Below are positions 1 to 7,353 of a stretch of DNA of 36,431 bases, in pieces. The stretch spans positions 1 to 36,431 of the forward strand of contig JAVBLC010000020.1 in the NCBI GenBank assembly GCA_031553805.1, in the 5' to 3' direction. Each line of letters begins with the position of its first letter. Position 1 is the stretch's first letter. Both the position numbers and the translations under genes were made by a program. This DNA comes from JAITVB01 sp031553805. GTDB lineage: Bacteria > Bacteroidota > Bacteroidia > Bacteroidales > Rikenellaceae. A model generated the notes under the pieces. That model ran no database searches. It was given only the letters and a program-made list of their open reading frames with translations, and was not told the origin of the DNA.

Positions 1-31
1 CTACGAACTCAAATCCTAAATACACTATGTT

Positions 32-1099
32 ATGAAAACAAAATCAATCTTTACGTTGTTGGCGGCCGTGTTGGCTGGCACAATTTCTTTTGCCCAAAAG
101 GCACAAAATTCGAATCCTTATGCTATCTTTGGTGGGAGTCCTTATGTGATCGGAGCGGAATCCGGACAGGAGCAGGCAAAAACCTTTGTCATCGAGAATC
201 TAGGTGAAGGCTCCGAGGTTGCCTGGCTGGAGCACAATCCGCTGACGGGGCTCGTTAAGTTCTTTGATGCGGCAAGCAACTTGATCGCTGAAAGGCAGGT
301 CACCCCCGGCGAACGAGCCTGGCCTACTATGGACCGTTATGCGGAAAAATATTACTCGATTAGCCCGTATGCCTATTGTGCAAATAATCCCGTGAGGTAT
401 GTTGATTTGCATGGAGATAGCATAGATCTTGCGATGATGCAGCGTATAGACCAGGCGTTAGGCACAAATTACACTCAGACAATGTTGGGCGATTTGTCTG
501 CCCAAACGGGTTTAAGTTACTCTATCTCTTCTACTGGAGTACTAACATATGCAAAAAATGGCGATGGGAGCGCTATCATAGCAGTGGATGCCAACGGAAA
601 TCAATTAGGTAGTGCGACGGCAAGAGGAATTATGGTAGGAGCCATAAGCCATAGTGATATGGTAACAGTTGGCGCAGGTAGAATAACAGGGGTGCCTACT
701 GGATCGAATGCTATAGGTTTTAGTCTGGATCAGATGAACAGCCTGATAAATGGTGCAGTTGGTGTTGATAATAGGACGTTAGGCTGGGGAATGACATTGA
801 TGCACGAACTACAACACACCCAGGTAGGAGGCGGTTTAAGCGACTATCCGAATGGCGTAGGCAATCCGGGGCCAGTTGTGTCGAATATGAATCAAGTCAG
901 GGCAGAGCTTAACGCGCAGGGGGGGAATTATGGACAAAGGCAGACTTATGAAGCTACTGCTCTTTTAGGCAACAACACATATATTCCTTTCAATTCCATG
1001 TCAAACGCTTCACTACAAAATCAAATGTCACCGTATCCCTCCATCCCTGGCGGAATAATGAATCATCAATACATTAATTTTAAAACAAGATCCCGATGA
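32..1099 (+). CDS. Secreted mini-Rhs toxin with HExxH metallopeptidase-like C-terminus
   Basis: The protein is 355 aa. Residues 1-22 form a signal peptide ending in ISFAQ. Residues 23-95 are a leader module. Residues about 96-126 match the end of an RHS repeat-associated core (YYSISPYAY, NNPVRYVD), the usual junction before a polymorphic toxin tip. The remaining 230 residues are unrelated to the next toxin downstream. They contain H258-E-L-Q-H262, a zincin-type HExxH motif, with a possible third ligand in RAELN. I infer a secreted zinc peptidase-like toxin; the substrate is unknown. Unlike full Rhs proteins it has no long YD-repeat shell, so it is an orphan-type cassette. Its stop overlaps the start of the next gene (ATGA), which suggests coupled synthesis with an immunity protein. 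The start gives an intact signal peptide. The array probably continues to the left of the window. Family-level call is firm; enzymatic activity is inferred. Confidence 0.8.
   Translation: MKTKSIFTLLAAVLAGTISFAQKAQNSNPYAIFGGSPYVIGAESGQEQAKTFVIENLGEGSEVAWLEHNPLTGLVKFFDAASNLIAERQVTPGERAWPTMDRYAEKYYSISPYAYCANNPVRYVDLHGDSIDLAMMQRIDQALGTNYTQTMLGDLSAQTGLSYSISSTGVLTYAKNGDGSAIIAVDANGNQLGSATARGIMVGAISHSDMVTVGAGRITGVPTGSNAIGFSLDQMNSLINGAVGVDNRTLGWGMTLMHELQHTQVGGGLSDYPNGVGNPGPVVSNMNQVRAELNAQGGNYGQRQTYEATALLGNNTYIPFNSMSNASLQNQMSPYPSIPGGIMNHQYINFKTRSR
50..406 (+). repeat. Toxin leader module, copy 1
   Basis: This 357-bp stretch aligns without gaps to 1668-2024. It encodes most of the signal peptide, the leader and the truncated Rhs core. 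By my count 102 of 119 encoded residues are identical. Similarity ends abruptly after the RYVD codons, where the two toxin tips diverge. Confidence 0.9.
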
Positions 1100-1617
1100 T
1101 TGAACGGCTCTTATTTCTTCTCTGTTTGACTGTTACTTGTCCACTGTCTGCACAAGAGCAGTCCATCAAGGAGAAAATGTATTTGTCCGCATATGAGTAT
1201 GTTATAAAAGACTCTGTAAATGTCGACACTCAAATCTATGTGATAGACTCTATTGTCGACCTTGATAGGTTCTGGTTCATTGATCTGCTAAAGGAGTACC
1301 CCAAAGAGTTGGAGTTGGCTAAGAATCACCGACAAAATAAGAACTTTCATTGGGATGAAAACACGTATTCACCTATGCTGAATTCTTTATTCTCAGAGAA
1401 GAACAAGGGAGCTCATATGTTTTTAATGTTTTCTGACATTGAAGACAATATGCTTGTTGCTGAGAATATAATACGGAAGCGCAGGAATGGCATTTGGGAT
1501 CCCAATACGGATATCTCATGGATATCGAGATTCACACAGGGGTATAGTTATTTGTTTATTTTTAATGATGATGGTTCAATAAAAGACGTATTTCGACAAC
1601 TAATAAATTACGATTGA
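1096..1617 (+). CDS. Putative secreted immunity protein for the HExxH toxin
   Basis: The protein is 173 aa with an N-terminal signal peptide (about residues 1-19, ending CPLSAQ). The rest is a soluble, acidic and aromatic-rich domain without a motif I recognise. Its ATG overlaps the toxin stop in an ATGA junction. Its own stop overlaps the next ATG in a TGATG junction, so all three reading frames could be translationally coupled. Position immediately downstream of a toxin, small size and export to the periplasm fit an immunity protein acting where the secreted toxin would reach a sister cell. The function is inferred from context only; no family is assigned. Confidence 0.65.
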   Translation: MIERLLFLLCLTVTCPLSAQEQSIKEKMYLSAYEYVIKDSVNVDTQIYVIDSIVDLDRFWFIDLLKEYPKELELAKNHRQNKNFHWDENTYSPMLNSLFSEKNKGAHMFLMFSDIEDNMLVAENIIRKRRNGIWDPNTDISWISRFTQGYSYLFIFNDDGSIKDVFRQLINYD

Positions 1618-2714
1618 TGAACAGTTATTCTCCCTCGCCACTTTCCGGCGAGGGAGTTTTTGATAGATTTACGTTGTTGGCGGCGGTATTGGCCTGCACA
1701 ATTTCTTTCGCCCAAAAGGCACAAAATCCGAATCCTTATGCTATCTTTGGTGGGAGTCCTTATGTGATCGGAACGGAATCCGGGCAGGAGCAGGCTAAAG
1801 CCTTTGTTATTGACAATCTGGCTGAAGGTTCCGAAGTTGCCTGGCTGGAGCACAATCCGAAGACGGGGCTCGTGAAGTTCTTTGATGCGGCAAACAAGCT
1901 GATCGGCGAAAGGCTGGTCGCTCCCGGCGAACGCGCCTGGCCTACGCCCGACCCCAAAGCCGAAAAGTATTACTCTATTAGTCCGTATGCCTATGCGCTC
2001 AATAATCCCGTACGGTATGTCGACCCCTTCGGGGAAGATGTATATTTATATTACTACGCCTCAGGCGATGACGAAAAAGATAATGCGATGTTTTGGGCTG
2101 CTGCTTTGACTAGGGCTACTAATATGTTAAAAAGCGGAAAGATAAAAGAAGGGGATACTTACAGGATTCAGGGTATATCTGATTTAGGGCAGCTAGGGGC
2201 GTCCATAGAAAAAGATATTGCTGAACTGAGTCCTACATATGGGCAAACAGCAGAATTTGGGCTATGGTCGCATGGAGCCTTAGATGGGCCAAGGGGCTCA
2301 GTAGCTTCATCAAGAGGGCCTATCGGGGCTAATCAAATGTCGGCTGAAGAGTGGGGCAACATTGACTTTAACTGGAAAGAATCCGGGGCTAATGCGATGT
2401 TTTTCGGTTGCAGAACAGCCTCGGGGAAGGATGATAGTGGAAATGCTGTGACTCCTTGGGCTCAAACAATTTCTATGAATGAAAATATGAATGGGGTTAA
2501 TGTTTACGGACAAACCACAAGGTCATATCCATCCGGATTACCATTTATGGGAATAACATCCCCCGGAGCACTTCTCGGAAATCACAAAGTCCCCACATAT
2601 ATGGTGGGCAGTGACCGTGGAGGTTGGGCCGGAGTCAATAGATATTTAGGGATTCCAAACAGAGCATATCCAATGGCTGGGTATAGAAATGGGAGATACA
2701 TTGGTAAACCTTAA
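1617..2714 (+). CDS. Mini-Rhs toxin with caspase-like His/Cys C-terminus; hairpin-fused 5' end
   Basis: The protein is 365 aa from the ATG at 1617. From residue 18 it repeats the leader of the first toxin, with a hydrophobic signal core, leader module and Rhs core end (NNPVRYVDPFG). The usual start and first codons of the signal peptide are missing. They are replaced by 17 residues translated through the hairpin at 1630-1661 (SPSPLSGEG). The C-terminal domain has hydrophobic strands ending in SHG (H219) and in FFGC (C265), the order seen in clan CD caspase-fold peptidases. Downstream GQTTRSYPS may form a later strand. I infer a cysteine-peptidase-like toxin. Two readings are possible: a coupled, working gene with a long signal n-region, or a silent cassette that needs recombination onto an intact 5' end. 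A TTG at 1614 is an alternative start. Confidence 0.72.
   Translation: MNSYSPSPLSGEGVFDRFTLLAAVLACTISFAQKAQNPNPYAIFGGSPYVIGTESGQEQAKAFVIDNLAEGSEVAWLEHNPKTGLVKFFDAANKLIGERLVAPGERAWPTPDPKAEKYYSISPYAYALNNPVRYVDPFGEDVYLYYYASGDDEKDNAMFWAAALTRATNMLKSGKIKEGDTYRIQGISDLGQLGASIEKDIAELSPTYGQTAEFGLWSHGALDGPRGSVASSRGPIGANQMSAEEWGNIDFNWKESGANAMFFGCRTASGKDDSGNAVTPWAQTISMNENMNGVNVYGQTTRSYPSGLPFMGITSPGALLGNHKVPTYMVGSDRGGWAGVNRYLGIPNRAYPMAGYRNGRYIGKP
1630..1661 (+). terminator. Hairpin of cassette-end family, copy 1
   Basis: Arms CTCCCTCGCC (1630-1639) and GGCGAGGGAG (1647-1656) are perfectly complementary around a 7-nt loop and are followed by five T. This has the form of an intrinsic terminator for the first toxin/immunity pair, yet it lies inside the 5' coding part of the next toxin frame. 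Related hairpins occur at 3241 and 4171. Confidence 0.75.
1668..2024 (+). repeat. Toxin leader module, copy 2
   Basis: This is the partner of the module at 50-406, with equal length and no gaps. It begins 12 bp after the hairpin stem and lacks the start codon and first five codons of copy 1. Synonymous and non-synonymous differences are spread evenly, so the duplication is not very recent. Confidence 0.9.
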
Positions 2715-2727
2715 ATAATTGTTAATT

Positions 2728-3228
2728 ATGAGAAATAAGTTTTATCTCATTCTTCTCGCTATTCTTGTACTCGTTGTAGGGTTCTATGTCGTTGATAGAA
2801 ATGTATTGATAAAACGGAGAGTTATGAGGCATAACTTATGGGAACATACGGGTGGCGATAGAATACGTGGCGATTTTATAGAAACCCGTTGGGTGAGATT
2901 TAAAGGAGATACTATGATATTCGATCATCAAATTTCAGGAATAGATACAATAATCGGGAAAGAACTTCATATTAAGGGAGGCGATTCTACTACCAACCAT
3001 TCCATCCTTGCGGGATTTATGGGACAAAAAGACTCATTCCAGAATGATAATATTGTCTTTAAGAGAGATACTACGTATTATGAGTTTGGGGGCAAAGGTG
3101 AAGACACGTTGATCTTAAAGCATCAATATTTCAGTACAATGACTGTCACTGATCCCAAAACAGGAAAGACAGGTAAATACTCTATGAAAGGCGCCAGTTG
3201 GGTGGATTATCTCTTCAAAAAACAATGA
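2728..3228 (+). CDS. Putative membrane-anchored immunity protein for the caspase-like toxin
   Basis: The protein is 166 aa. An N-terminal hydrophobic segment at about residues 6-24 (FYLILLAILVLVVGF, then YVVDR) looks like an uncleaved anchor. A hydrophilic domain of about 140 residues follows, probably periplasmic and beta-rich, with no family I recognise. The ATG at 2728 is preferred over a TTG at 2719. It starts 13 bp after the toxin stop and is followed by a cassette-end hairpin. By position it should protect against the preceding toxin. Being membrane-tethered rather than secreted differs from the two other immunity candidates of the island. Function is inferred from gene order. Confidence 0.6.
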   Translation: MRNKFYLILLAILVLVVGFYVVDRNVLIKRRVMRHNLWEHTGGDRIRGDFIETRWVRFKGDTMIFDHQISGIDTIIGKELHIKGGDSTTNHSILAGFMGQKDSFQNDNIVFKRDTTYYEFGGKGEDTLILKHQYFSTMTVTDPKTGKTGKYSMKGASWVDYLFKKQ

Positions 3229-3240
3229 ATATTCTAGTAA

Positions 3241-3275
3241 AATCTCCCTCGCCTCTTTTGGCAGGGGAGATTTTT
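3241..3275 (+). terminator. Hairpin of cassette-end family, copy 2
   Basis: Arms AATCTCCCTCGCC (3241-3253) and GGCAGGGGAGATT (3260-3272) pair apart from a small central mismatch and run into a T-tract ending at 3275. It sits 12 bp after the second immunity gene. Confidence 0.7.
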
Positions 3276-3309
3276 CGTTAGGCAGGCCTTATAAGATAAA
3301 AACAACATT

Positions 3310-3543
3310 ATGGCATATACATTACCTTTATTAAAAGAGTGGGCTATATCGGATGATGAAGAAAGACAAGAAAAAATAGATTCTTCAAGTCAAGAGAAAT
3401 TAGCAATCGTTGTTTCCCGAGTTTATCCTCACATAAATGCGATTAATGATTTTTTAGATAGTTTTGGAGACCAGCCCTTAACAAATGAGGCGATTATGCT
3501 TGGAAATTTAGCAGAACTTGTTGATATAATTAGACAGAACTAA
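3310..3543 (+). CDS. Small acidic cytosolic protein of the toxin island
   Basis: The protein is 77 aa and has no signal peptide or membrane segment. It is rich in Asp/Glu and predicted mostly helical (KIDSSSQEKLAIVVSRVY, later EAIMLGNLAELVDIIRQN). I do not recognise a family. It follows a cassette-end hairpin and precedes a secreted small protein, so it may be an immunity protein whose toxin has been lost. Many cytosolic immunity proteins are small, acidic and helical, but that is only a general resemblance. Its TAA overlaps an ATG that opens a 25-codon frame. Confidence 0.5.
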   Translation: MAYTLPLLKEWAISDDEERQEKIDSSSQEKLAIVVSRVYPHINAINDFLDSFGDQPLTNEAIMLGNLAELVDIIRQN

Positions 3544-3620
3544 TGTATATACAAATCCATCCGGATACTCCCCATATGATCAAAACACCCCTAAACCAAG
3601 TATTTTTATTCAACCCCTAA
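3543..3620 (+). CDS. Possible 25-codon frame coupled by TAATG; may be a remnant
   Basis: An ATG overlapping the preceding TAA opens a 25-residue frame ending LNQVFLFNP, which stops 16 bp before the next gene. It could be a coupled leader peptide, the residue of a deleted toxin tip, or chance. There is no conservation information, so this is a weak call. Confidence 0.2.
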   Translation: MYIQIHPDTPHMIKTPLNQVFLFNP

Positions 3621-3636
3621 TCGTAAGACCATCTAG

Positions 3637-4146
3637 ATGACAAGACGCTTATTTTCAACAGCATTTCTGCTGATGATAGGGCTATTCACAGTAGCACAAG
3701 AGCCCAATACACGCGAGGTCCCCTTGAACGTGCTGGTTGTTGTCGACTCTGGCTTAGAGCCTATTCTAGATAATATTATTGAAACAGAAAGCGGAAGGAA
3801 TTATTATTATCCCGGAGCCCAATTTGAAATTGAGTTCTCAACTGATGGCAAAATAATGATACGATTAACAGGCAAAACGTATTATTATGATGACTTATAT
3901 TTAGGGGTATTAAAATATAAGGGCCATAATTTTCTTGTTAGGGGGAATGAATTGGATTGTCGAATTTTCGAACACACAAAAAATAATGAAAAGATCGGTT
4001 TCTGGATTGATTCTTATTATATAAATGAGAAGACAGGGAAACCGGTATTTGTGCTGGTATTGGACGATGGTATGTCTATGTGGTTTTATAAATATAATTC
4101 CGAAGGCTTTGACCTAATCCAGTTTTTCAACACGAAAAGAGATTAA
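3637..4146 (+). CDS. Putative secreted orphan immunity protein
   Basis: The protein is 169 aa with a signal peptide (residues about 1-20, ending LFTVAQ). The mature part is rich in Tyr and beta-forming residues (NYYYPGAQFEIEF, TYYYDDLYL). No family is recognised. It has the size, export signal and cassette-end hairpin of the other immunity candidates, but no toxin gene lies before it in this cassette. Retained immunity genes without toxins are common in polymorphic toxin islands. The function is inferred from context. Confidence 0.55.
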   Translation: MTRRLFSTAFLLMIGLFTVAQEPNTREVPLNVLVVVDSGLEPILDNIIETESGRNYYYPGAQFEIEFSTDGKIMIRLTGKTYYYDDLYLGVLKYKGHNFLVRGNELDCRIFEHTKNNEKIGFWIDSYYINEKTGKPVFVLVLDDGMSMWFYKYNSEGFDLIQFFNTKRD

Positions 4147-4170
4147 ATCTTTACTCGAAGTTTTCGACCT

Positions 4171-4203
4171 CTCCCTCGCCATTTCTCGGCGGGGGAGTTT
4201 TTT
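4171..4203 (+). terminator. Hairpin of cassette-end family, copy 3
   Basis: Arms CTCCCTCGCC (4171-4180) and GGCGGGGGAG (4188-4197) pair with one G-U and are followed by six T. It closes the island 24 bp after the last immunity-like gene. The bases from 4204 to 4291 show no further feature. Confidence 0.72.
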
Positions 4204-4291
4204 ATGATACTATGCATCTTTATTTTCAGTACATTTGGCTTATGGCAAAAATATCCATCTGTATTTCATTACACTGAACCATTCCCGGCTA

Positions 4292-5668
4292 TTATTTCAT
4301 TTCGGTTCCGGCATAACCGACCCGAACGGGGTGGTTGTATTCCTGGGCGCATTTCCGGGCGTAATCATTAAAACTTTCTTTTGTGTTGTAAACGGCACCA
4401 TCGGCCCATCCGGAGATCAGCATGTATTCATAGCTGTGGTTTTCATCCGGCACAACCCGGAAGGTGTGATTGCCCCGGTATTCGCTGATAAACTGATATT
4501 GCGGCTGGTATTTTTCCTTGACGATCAACGAAATACCTACGAAGGGGAGTTCCCAGGCCGCACGTTCGTCGATCATCTCGGGGTCTTTGATGTTTTCCGG
4601 CCCCGAGGAGATGAGCAGGCCGCCTTCCTGGATGAAATTGTTTTCCCGCGGTTTTTTGCGCACCCCGCACCCCATCAGCACGCCGGACAGTTTCGGCAGG
4701 AAGGTGTGGTAAACCACTCTCGAAGTACAATAGCTCTGCCCGGCATAAGCGGTATAATATTGTTCATATTCATAAAATCCGTTTCCGGTATCCCAATTCA
4801 GGGTGCGGATCCGGATCGTCGAGCGCACGGGCCCGTTGGTCACGACTTCATATACGTAACGGGTATCCGAAATCTGGCCGGCGTTCCACAGCGAATTCGG
4901 CACGGTCTGGTCGTGCACGGGCGTAAACCGGGGACGGCTGATCTCGGCCGGCCGGTCGGCAAATTCGAAAAGGCAGATAGAGCCTCCGCCAAAGCTAAGG
5001 TCAACACTTTGGATATCAGAACCGTAATCTTCGTTCTCATAGGCTACGCCGTAGCCGTCGAGGTTGTCCATATAGAGGCGGTTCGACATGAGCATAGGCT
5101 TCCGCTTGGCATAGACATCGACGCTGTTGGCAAACCAGATTTTCCAGCCCACGTTTTCGCTCTCCCAGAAAGGCATCAGGTGGCGGCAGTAGCTACCGAT
5201 GTTGGCGTGGGTACGATGCGGGTTCCAGCCCCGGATGTTTTCGCCGAGGTAGATGTAAATCGTGCGCTTCTCCCGGGGCTTCAGGTTGACCTGGAAACAA
5301 AGTTCGTCCCACACCCCGTCGCGGTCGAGGTCGTCGAGCTGATGGAAGAGTGCATGACCGTTCTGCTCTTCACGGAGTTGGTGCCCGCCCTGGCGATCGA
5401 GCAACTCCTGCGAGGGACCGGGGTAGGGTTCACCTTGCGGATCGACCACCGTGATCCACATTTCGTGGATGTCCGGCATCGGGAATTCGTCGCGACAGAT
5501 AATGACCGGGCAGTCGATTCGCTCGATATTGAGCTGGTTTTCAAGGATGTACGTGATCCTGCCTGCCGGCGTGAAATTGCCCTGGGTGTACCATGGCGAT
5601 TGTGCCGACAAGGGCCATGCACTTACCAGGAGAAACGACAGTAGAAAAATAATTCGAATGGTTTTCAT
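4292..5668 (-). CDS. Secreted DUF4861-like protein of the pectin locus
   Basis: The protein is 458 aa with a signal peptide (ends AWPLSAQ). The remainder resembles the DUF4861 family of Bacteroidetes exported proteins, with long beta-rich segments and conserved-looking blocks such as DRDGVWDELCFQ and SGWADGAVY. Proteins of this family are often found beside pectin and uronate-using genes; the biochemical role is not known to me. The gene follows the PL10 pectate lyase by 12 bp on the same strand, so the two are probably one operon. A role in handling uronic-acid oligosaccharides in the periplasm is an inference. The family name is recalled from sequence character, not from a search. Confidence 0.6.
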   Translation of the reverse strand: MKTIRIIFLLSFLLVSAWPLSAQSPWYTQGNFTPAGRITYILENQLNIERIDCPVIICRDEFPMPDIHEMWITVVDPQGEPYPGPSQELLDRQGGHQLREEQNGHALFHQLDDLDRDGVWDELCFQVNLKPREKRTIYIYLGENIRGWNPHRTHANIGSYCRHLMPFWESENVGWKIWFANSVDVYAKRKPMLMSNRLYMDNLDGYGVAYENEDYGSDIQSVDLSFGGGSICLFEFADRPAEISRPRFTPVHDQTVPNSLWNAGQISDTRYVYEVVTNGPVRSTIRIRTLNWDTGNGFYEYEQYYTAYAGQSYCTSRVVYHTFLPKLSGVLMGCGVRKKPRENNFIQEGGLLISSGPENIKDPEMIDERAAWELPFVGISLIVKEKYQPQYQFISEYRGNHTFRVVPDENHSYEYMLISGWADGAVYNTKESFNDYARKCAQEYNHPVRVGYAGTEMK

Positions 5669-5680
5669 AAGGTCGGTTGT

Positions 5681-7264
5681 TTATTGGTTGGCCAGATAAT
5701 GAATCAGTTTAGCCATATTGTTGATGTATTCCTGCATGGAAATCCCACGGAAATCTTCGCCAAAACGATAGGGAGATGTGTCGTAGGCATCGCCGACCTG
5801 GGTCGTCGCATACTGCTGCGTAGGTGGCCCTGTGTACGCAGGCGGAACACCGATGTAGGGATGGGAATTGGCGAAAACCCCCTCCCAATAGGGCCGGCTG
5901 GCTATCGCCCCGAGTATCTCACCCACCTCGGCCTCGGTAGGCAACCGGAGTACGGAGAAATAGAACGGATTGACCGACTGGGGGTAGCGCAGGGGTGAGG
6001 TGAGGACGACCTCGTCGGGCGACGTTTTCACCAACCGGTCGTAGCGTTGGCGCAACGCGCCGACATTCAACGCCCTCATCGAGAAGGTGGGCATCCACTG
6101 GTCCTTCGGATTGTAGTCGGCATAATACCTCCCGTTGTAGCTGTTCGATCCCTCGCGGTGAACATACCGCGGTTTATTCGTTCCAACCTCCACACAGGAG
6201 GGATAGAGCCGTTGGCCGGGGCGCAGCTGGCGGGGATAAAGGGCGGCATAATCGGCCGGCAGCTCGGTCGACTCGATGAAGGCGATCGCCTCCGGAATGC
6301 GGGCCAGGAATTTGGTCTCGCCGGTCAGTTCGTAGTAGTCCATCAACATATCGATCGCCGAAAAAGTGGCGTCGGTATAGAAGCCGTCGGGTTCGTAGGT
6401 ACGTGCGCCGCTCGGTTTCAGGTCGAGGGTGTGTTGCCACGACCATCCGGGCTGGGGAGCGCCCTGCTGCAGGACGAGCAGGCAGTTCATCGCCCGCCGG
6501 ATCGGCTCGAGCAACGCAGGGTCGCCCAACACCTGGTAGCACGAGATCAGGAAATTGACGTTGTTCTTGTGCACGTCGTCGTTCAGGGTGATGAAAGAAC
6601 TGTAGTCGGGATGGCCGTTCTTGGAATAGTCGTAGCGCAACGGATAGCGTTGGGGCCAGCCCCCGACCGGATACTGGCTCTCGAGCACAAAAGCCAGCGC
6701 CTTGTCGAGCGCCGGACGGAACTTCGCGTCCCATTTCGCCGAATAGATTCTCAGCAACAGCATAGCCGGACCGTACGTGGCCTCGTCGTCGAAAGTGGCA
6801 TTCCCGTAATAGTAGTGGAACTCCTCGAGCCTCCAACCGGCTTTTCCCACCGTGGCATACCATTTCTTGAGTGAAGTTTCTCCGGCAAAGTCGATCATGT
6901 AGTTCCAACCTCCACAGGGAAGTTGTCCGCGGATCAGCACATCGGCCACCTTTTCAGCCGCCTGGTAATAATATTCGTCTCCGGTGAGATGGTAGGCGTC
7001 CAAAAACAGGTGCCCCATCGTAGGCGTCCCCGGCGGCTGTGTCCAGATCATCGAGGGATAGGCCTCCATTTCGCCCCACATCCGGCTCCGGTCGGGCGTG
7101 TAGCACCATACATAGCCGCCCTGGTTGCTGACCGAATCGACCAGGAATACGGTCGCTTTTTTCATGGTTTCCAGTATTGTCTCTTTCATCGGCTGTGCCT
7201 GTCCTGCCAATGGTCCAGCCAGGCAAGATATCAGAACCATTTTTACAAGGATCTTTTTTATCAT
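5681..7264 (-). CDS. Secreted pectate lyase, family PL10
   Basis: The protein is 527 aa from the ATG at 7264, which gives a signal peptide (MIKKILVKMVL to GQAQ). PL10 enzymes cleave polygalacturonate by beta-elimination with calcium, producing 4,5-unsaturated oligogalacturonides. Features of the family are present: GGWNYMIDF near residue 120, GGWPQRYP near 210, ITLNDDVHKNNV soon after, and an alpha/alpha-barrel-like spacing of helices. An in-frame TTG at 7288 is rejected because it overlaps the likely -7 box (7286-7293). It is first in a two-gene operon with the DUF4861-like gene and divergent from an AraC regulator 89 bp away, which probably controls it. No carbohydrate-binding module is visible. 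Confidence 0.82.
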   Translation of the reverse strand: MIKKILVKMVLISCLAGPLAGQAQPMKETILETMKKATVFLVDSVSNQGGYVWCYTPDRSRMWGEMEAYPSMIWTQPPGTPTMGHLFLDAYHLTGDEYYYQAAEKVADVLIRGQLPCGGWNYMIDFAGETSLKKWYATVGKAGWRLEEFHYYYGNATFDDEATYGPAMLLLRIYSAKWDAKFRPALDKALAFVLESQYPVGGWPQRYPLRYDYSKNGHPDYSSFITLNDDVHKNNVNFLISCYQVLGDPALLEPIRRAMNCLLVLQQGAPQPGWSWQHTLDLKPSGARTYEPDGFYTDATFSAIDMLMDYYELTGETKFLARIPEAIAFIESTELPADYAALYPRQLRPGQRLYPSCVEVGTNKPRYVHREGSNSYNGRYYADYNPKDQWMPTFSMRALNVGALRQRYDRLVKTSPDEVVLTSPLRYPQSVNPFYFSVLRLPTEAEVGEILGAIASRPYWEGVFANSHPYIGVPPAYTGPPTQQYATTQVGDAYDTSPYRFGEDFRGISMQEYINNMAKLIHYLANQ

Positions 7265-7285
7265 GGGAAAGTTTATTAATTTATG

Positions 7286-7293
7286 CAAATATA
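7286..7293 (-). promoter_or_regulatory. Likely -7 box of the pectate lyase operon
   Basis: On the minus strand this reads TATATTTG, a full match to the Bacteroidetes TAnnTTTG element. It lies 21 bp upstream of the ATG at 7264. I see no clear TTTG at -33, so activation by the divergent AraC protein is plausible. Confidence 0.55.
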
Positions 7294-7353
7294 ACCCTTA
7301 AGATCGAGCGATTTCTCTTGATTATTTGTATCTTTCGATGAAATATTAGCATA

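Noticed and set aside
4235..5644. A 469-codon open frame on the plus strand
   Set aside because: It is the antisense of the DUF4861-like gene, which has a signal peptide and family character. The plus-strand product has none.
7265..7288. TTG start eight codons before the PL10 ATG
   Set aside because: The TTG overlaps the probable -7 box, and the ATG at 7264 gives a clean signal peptide.
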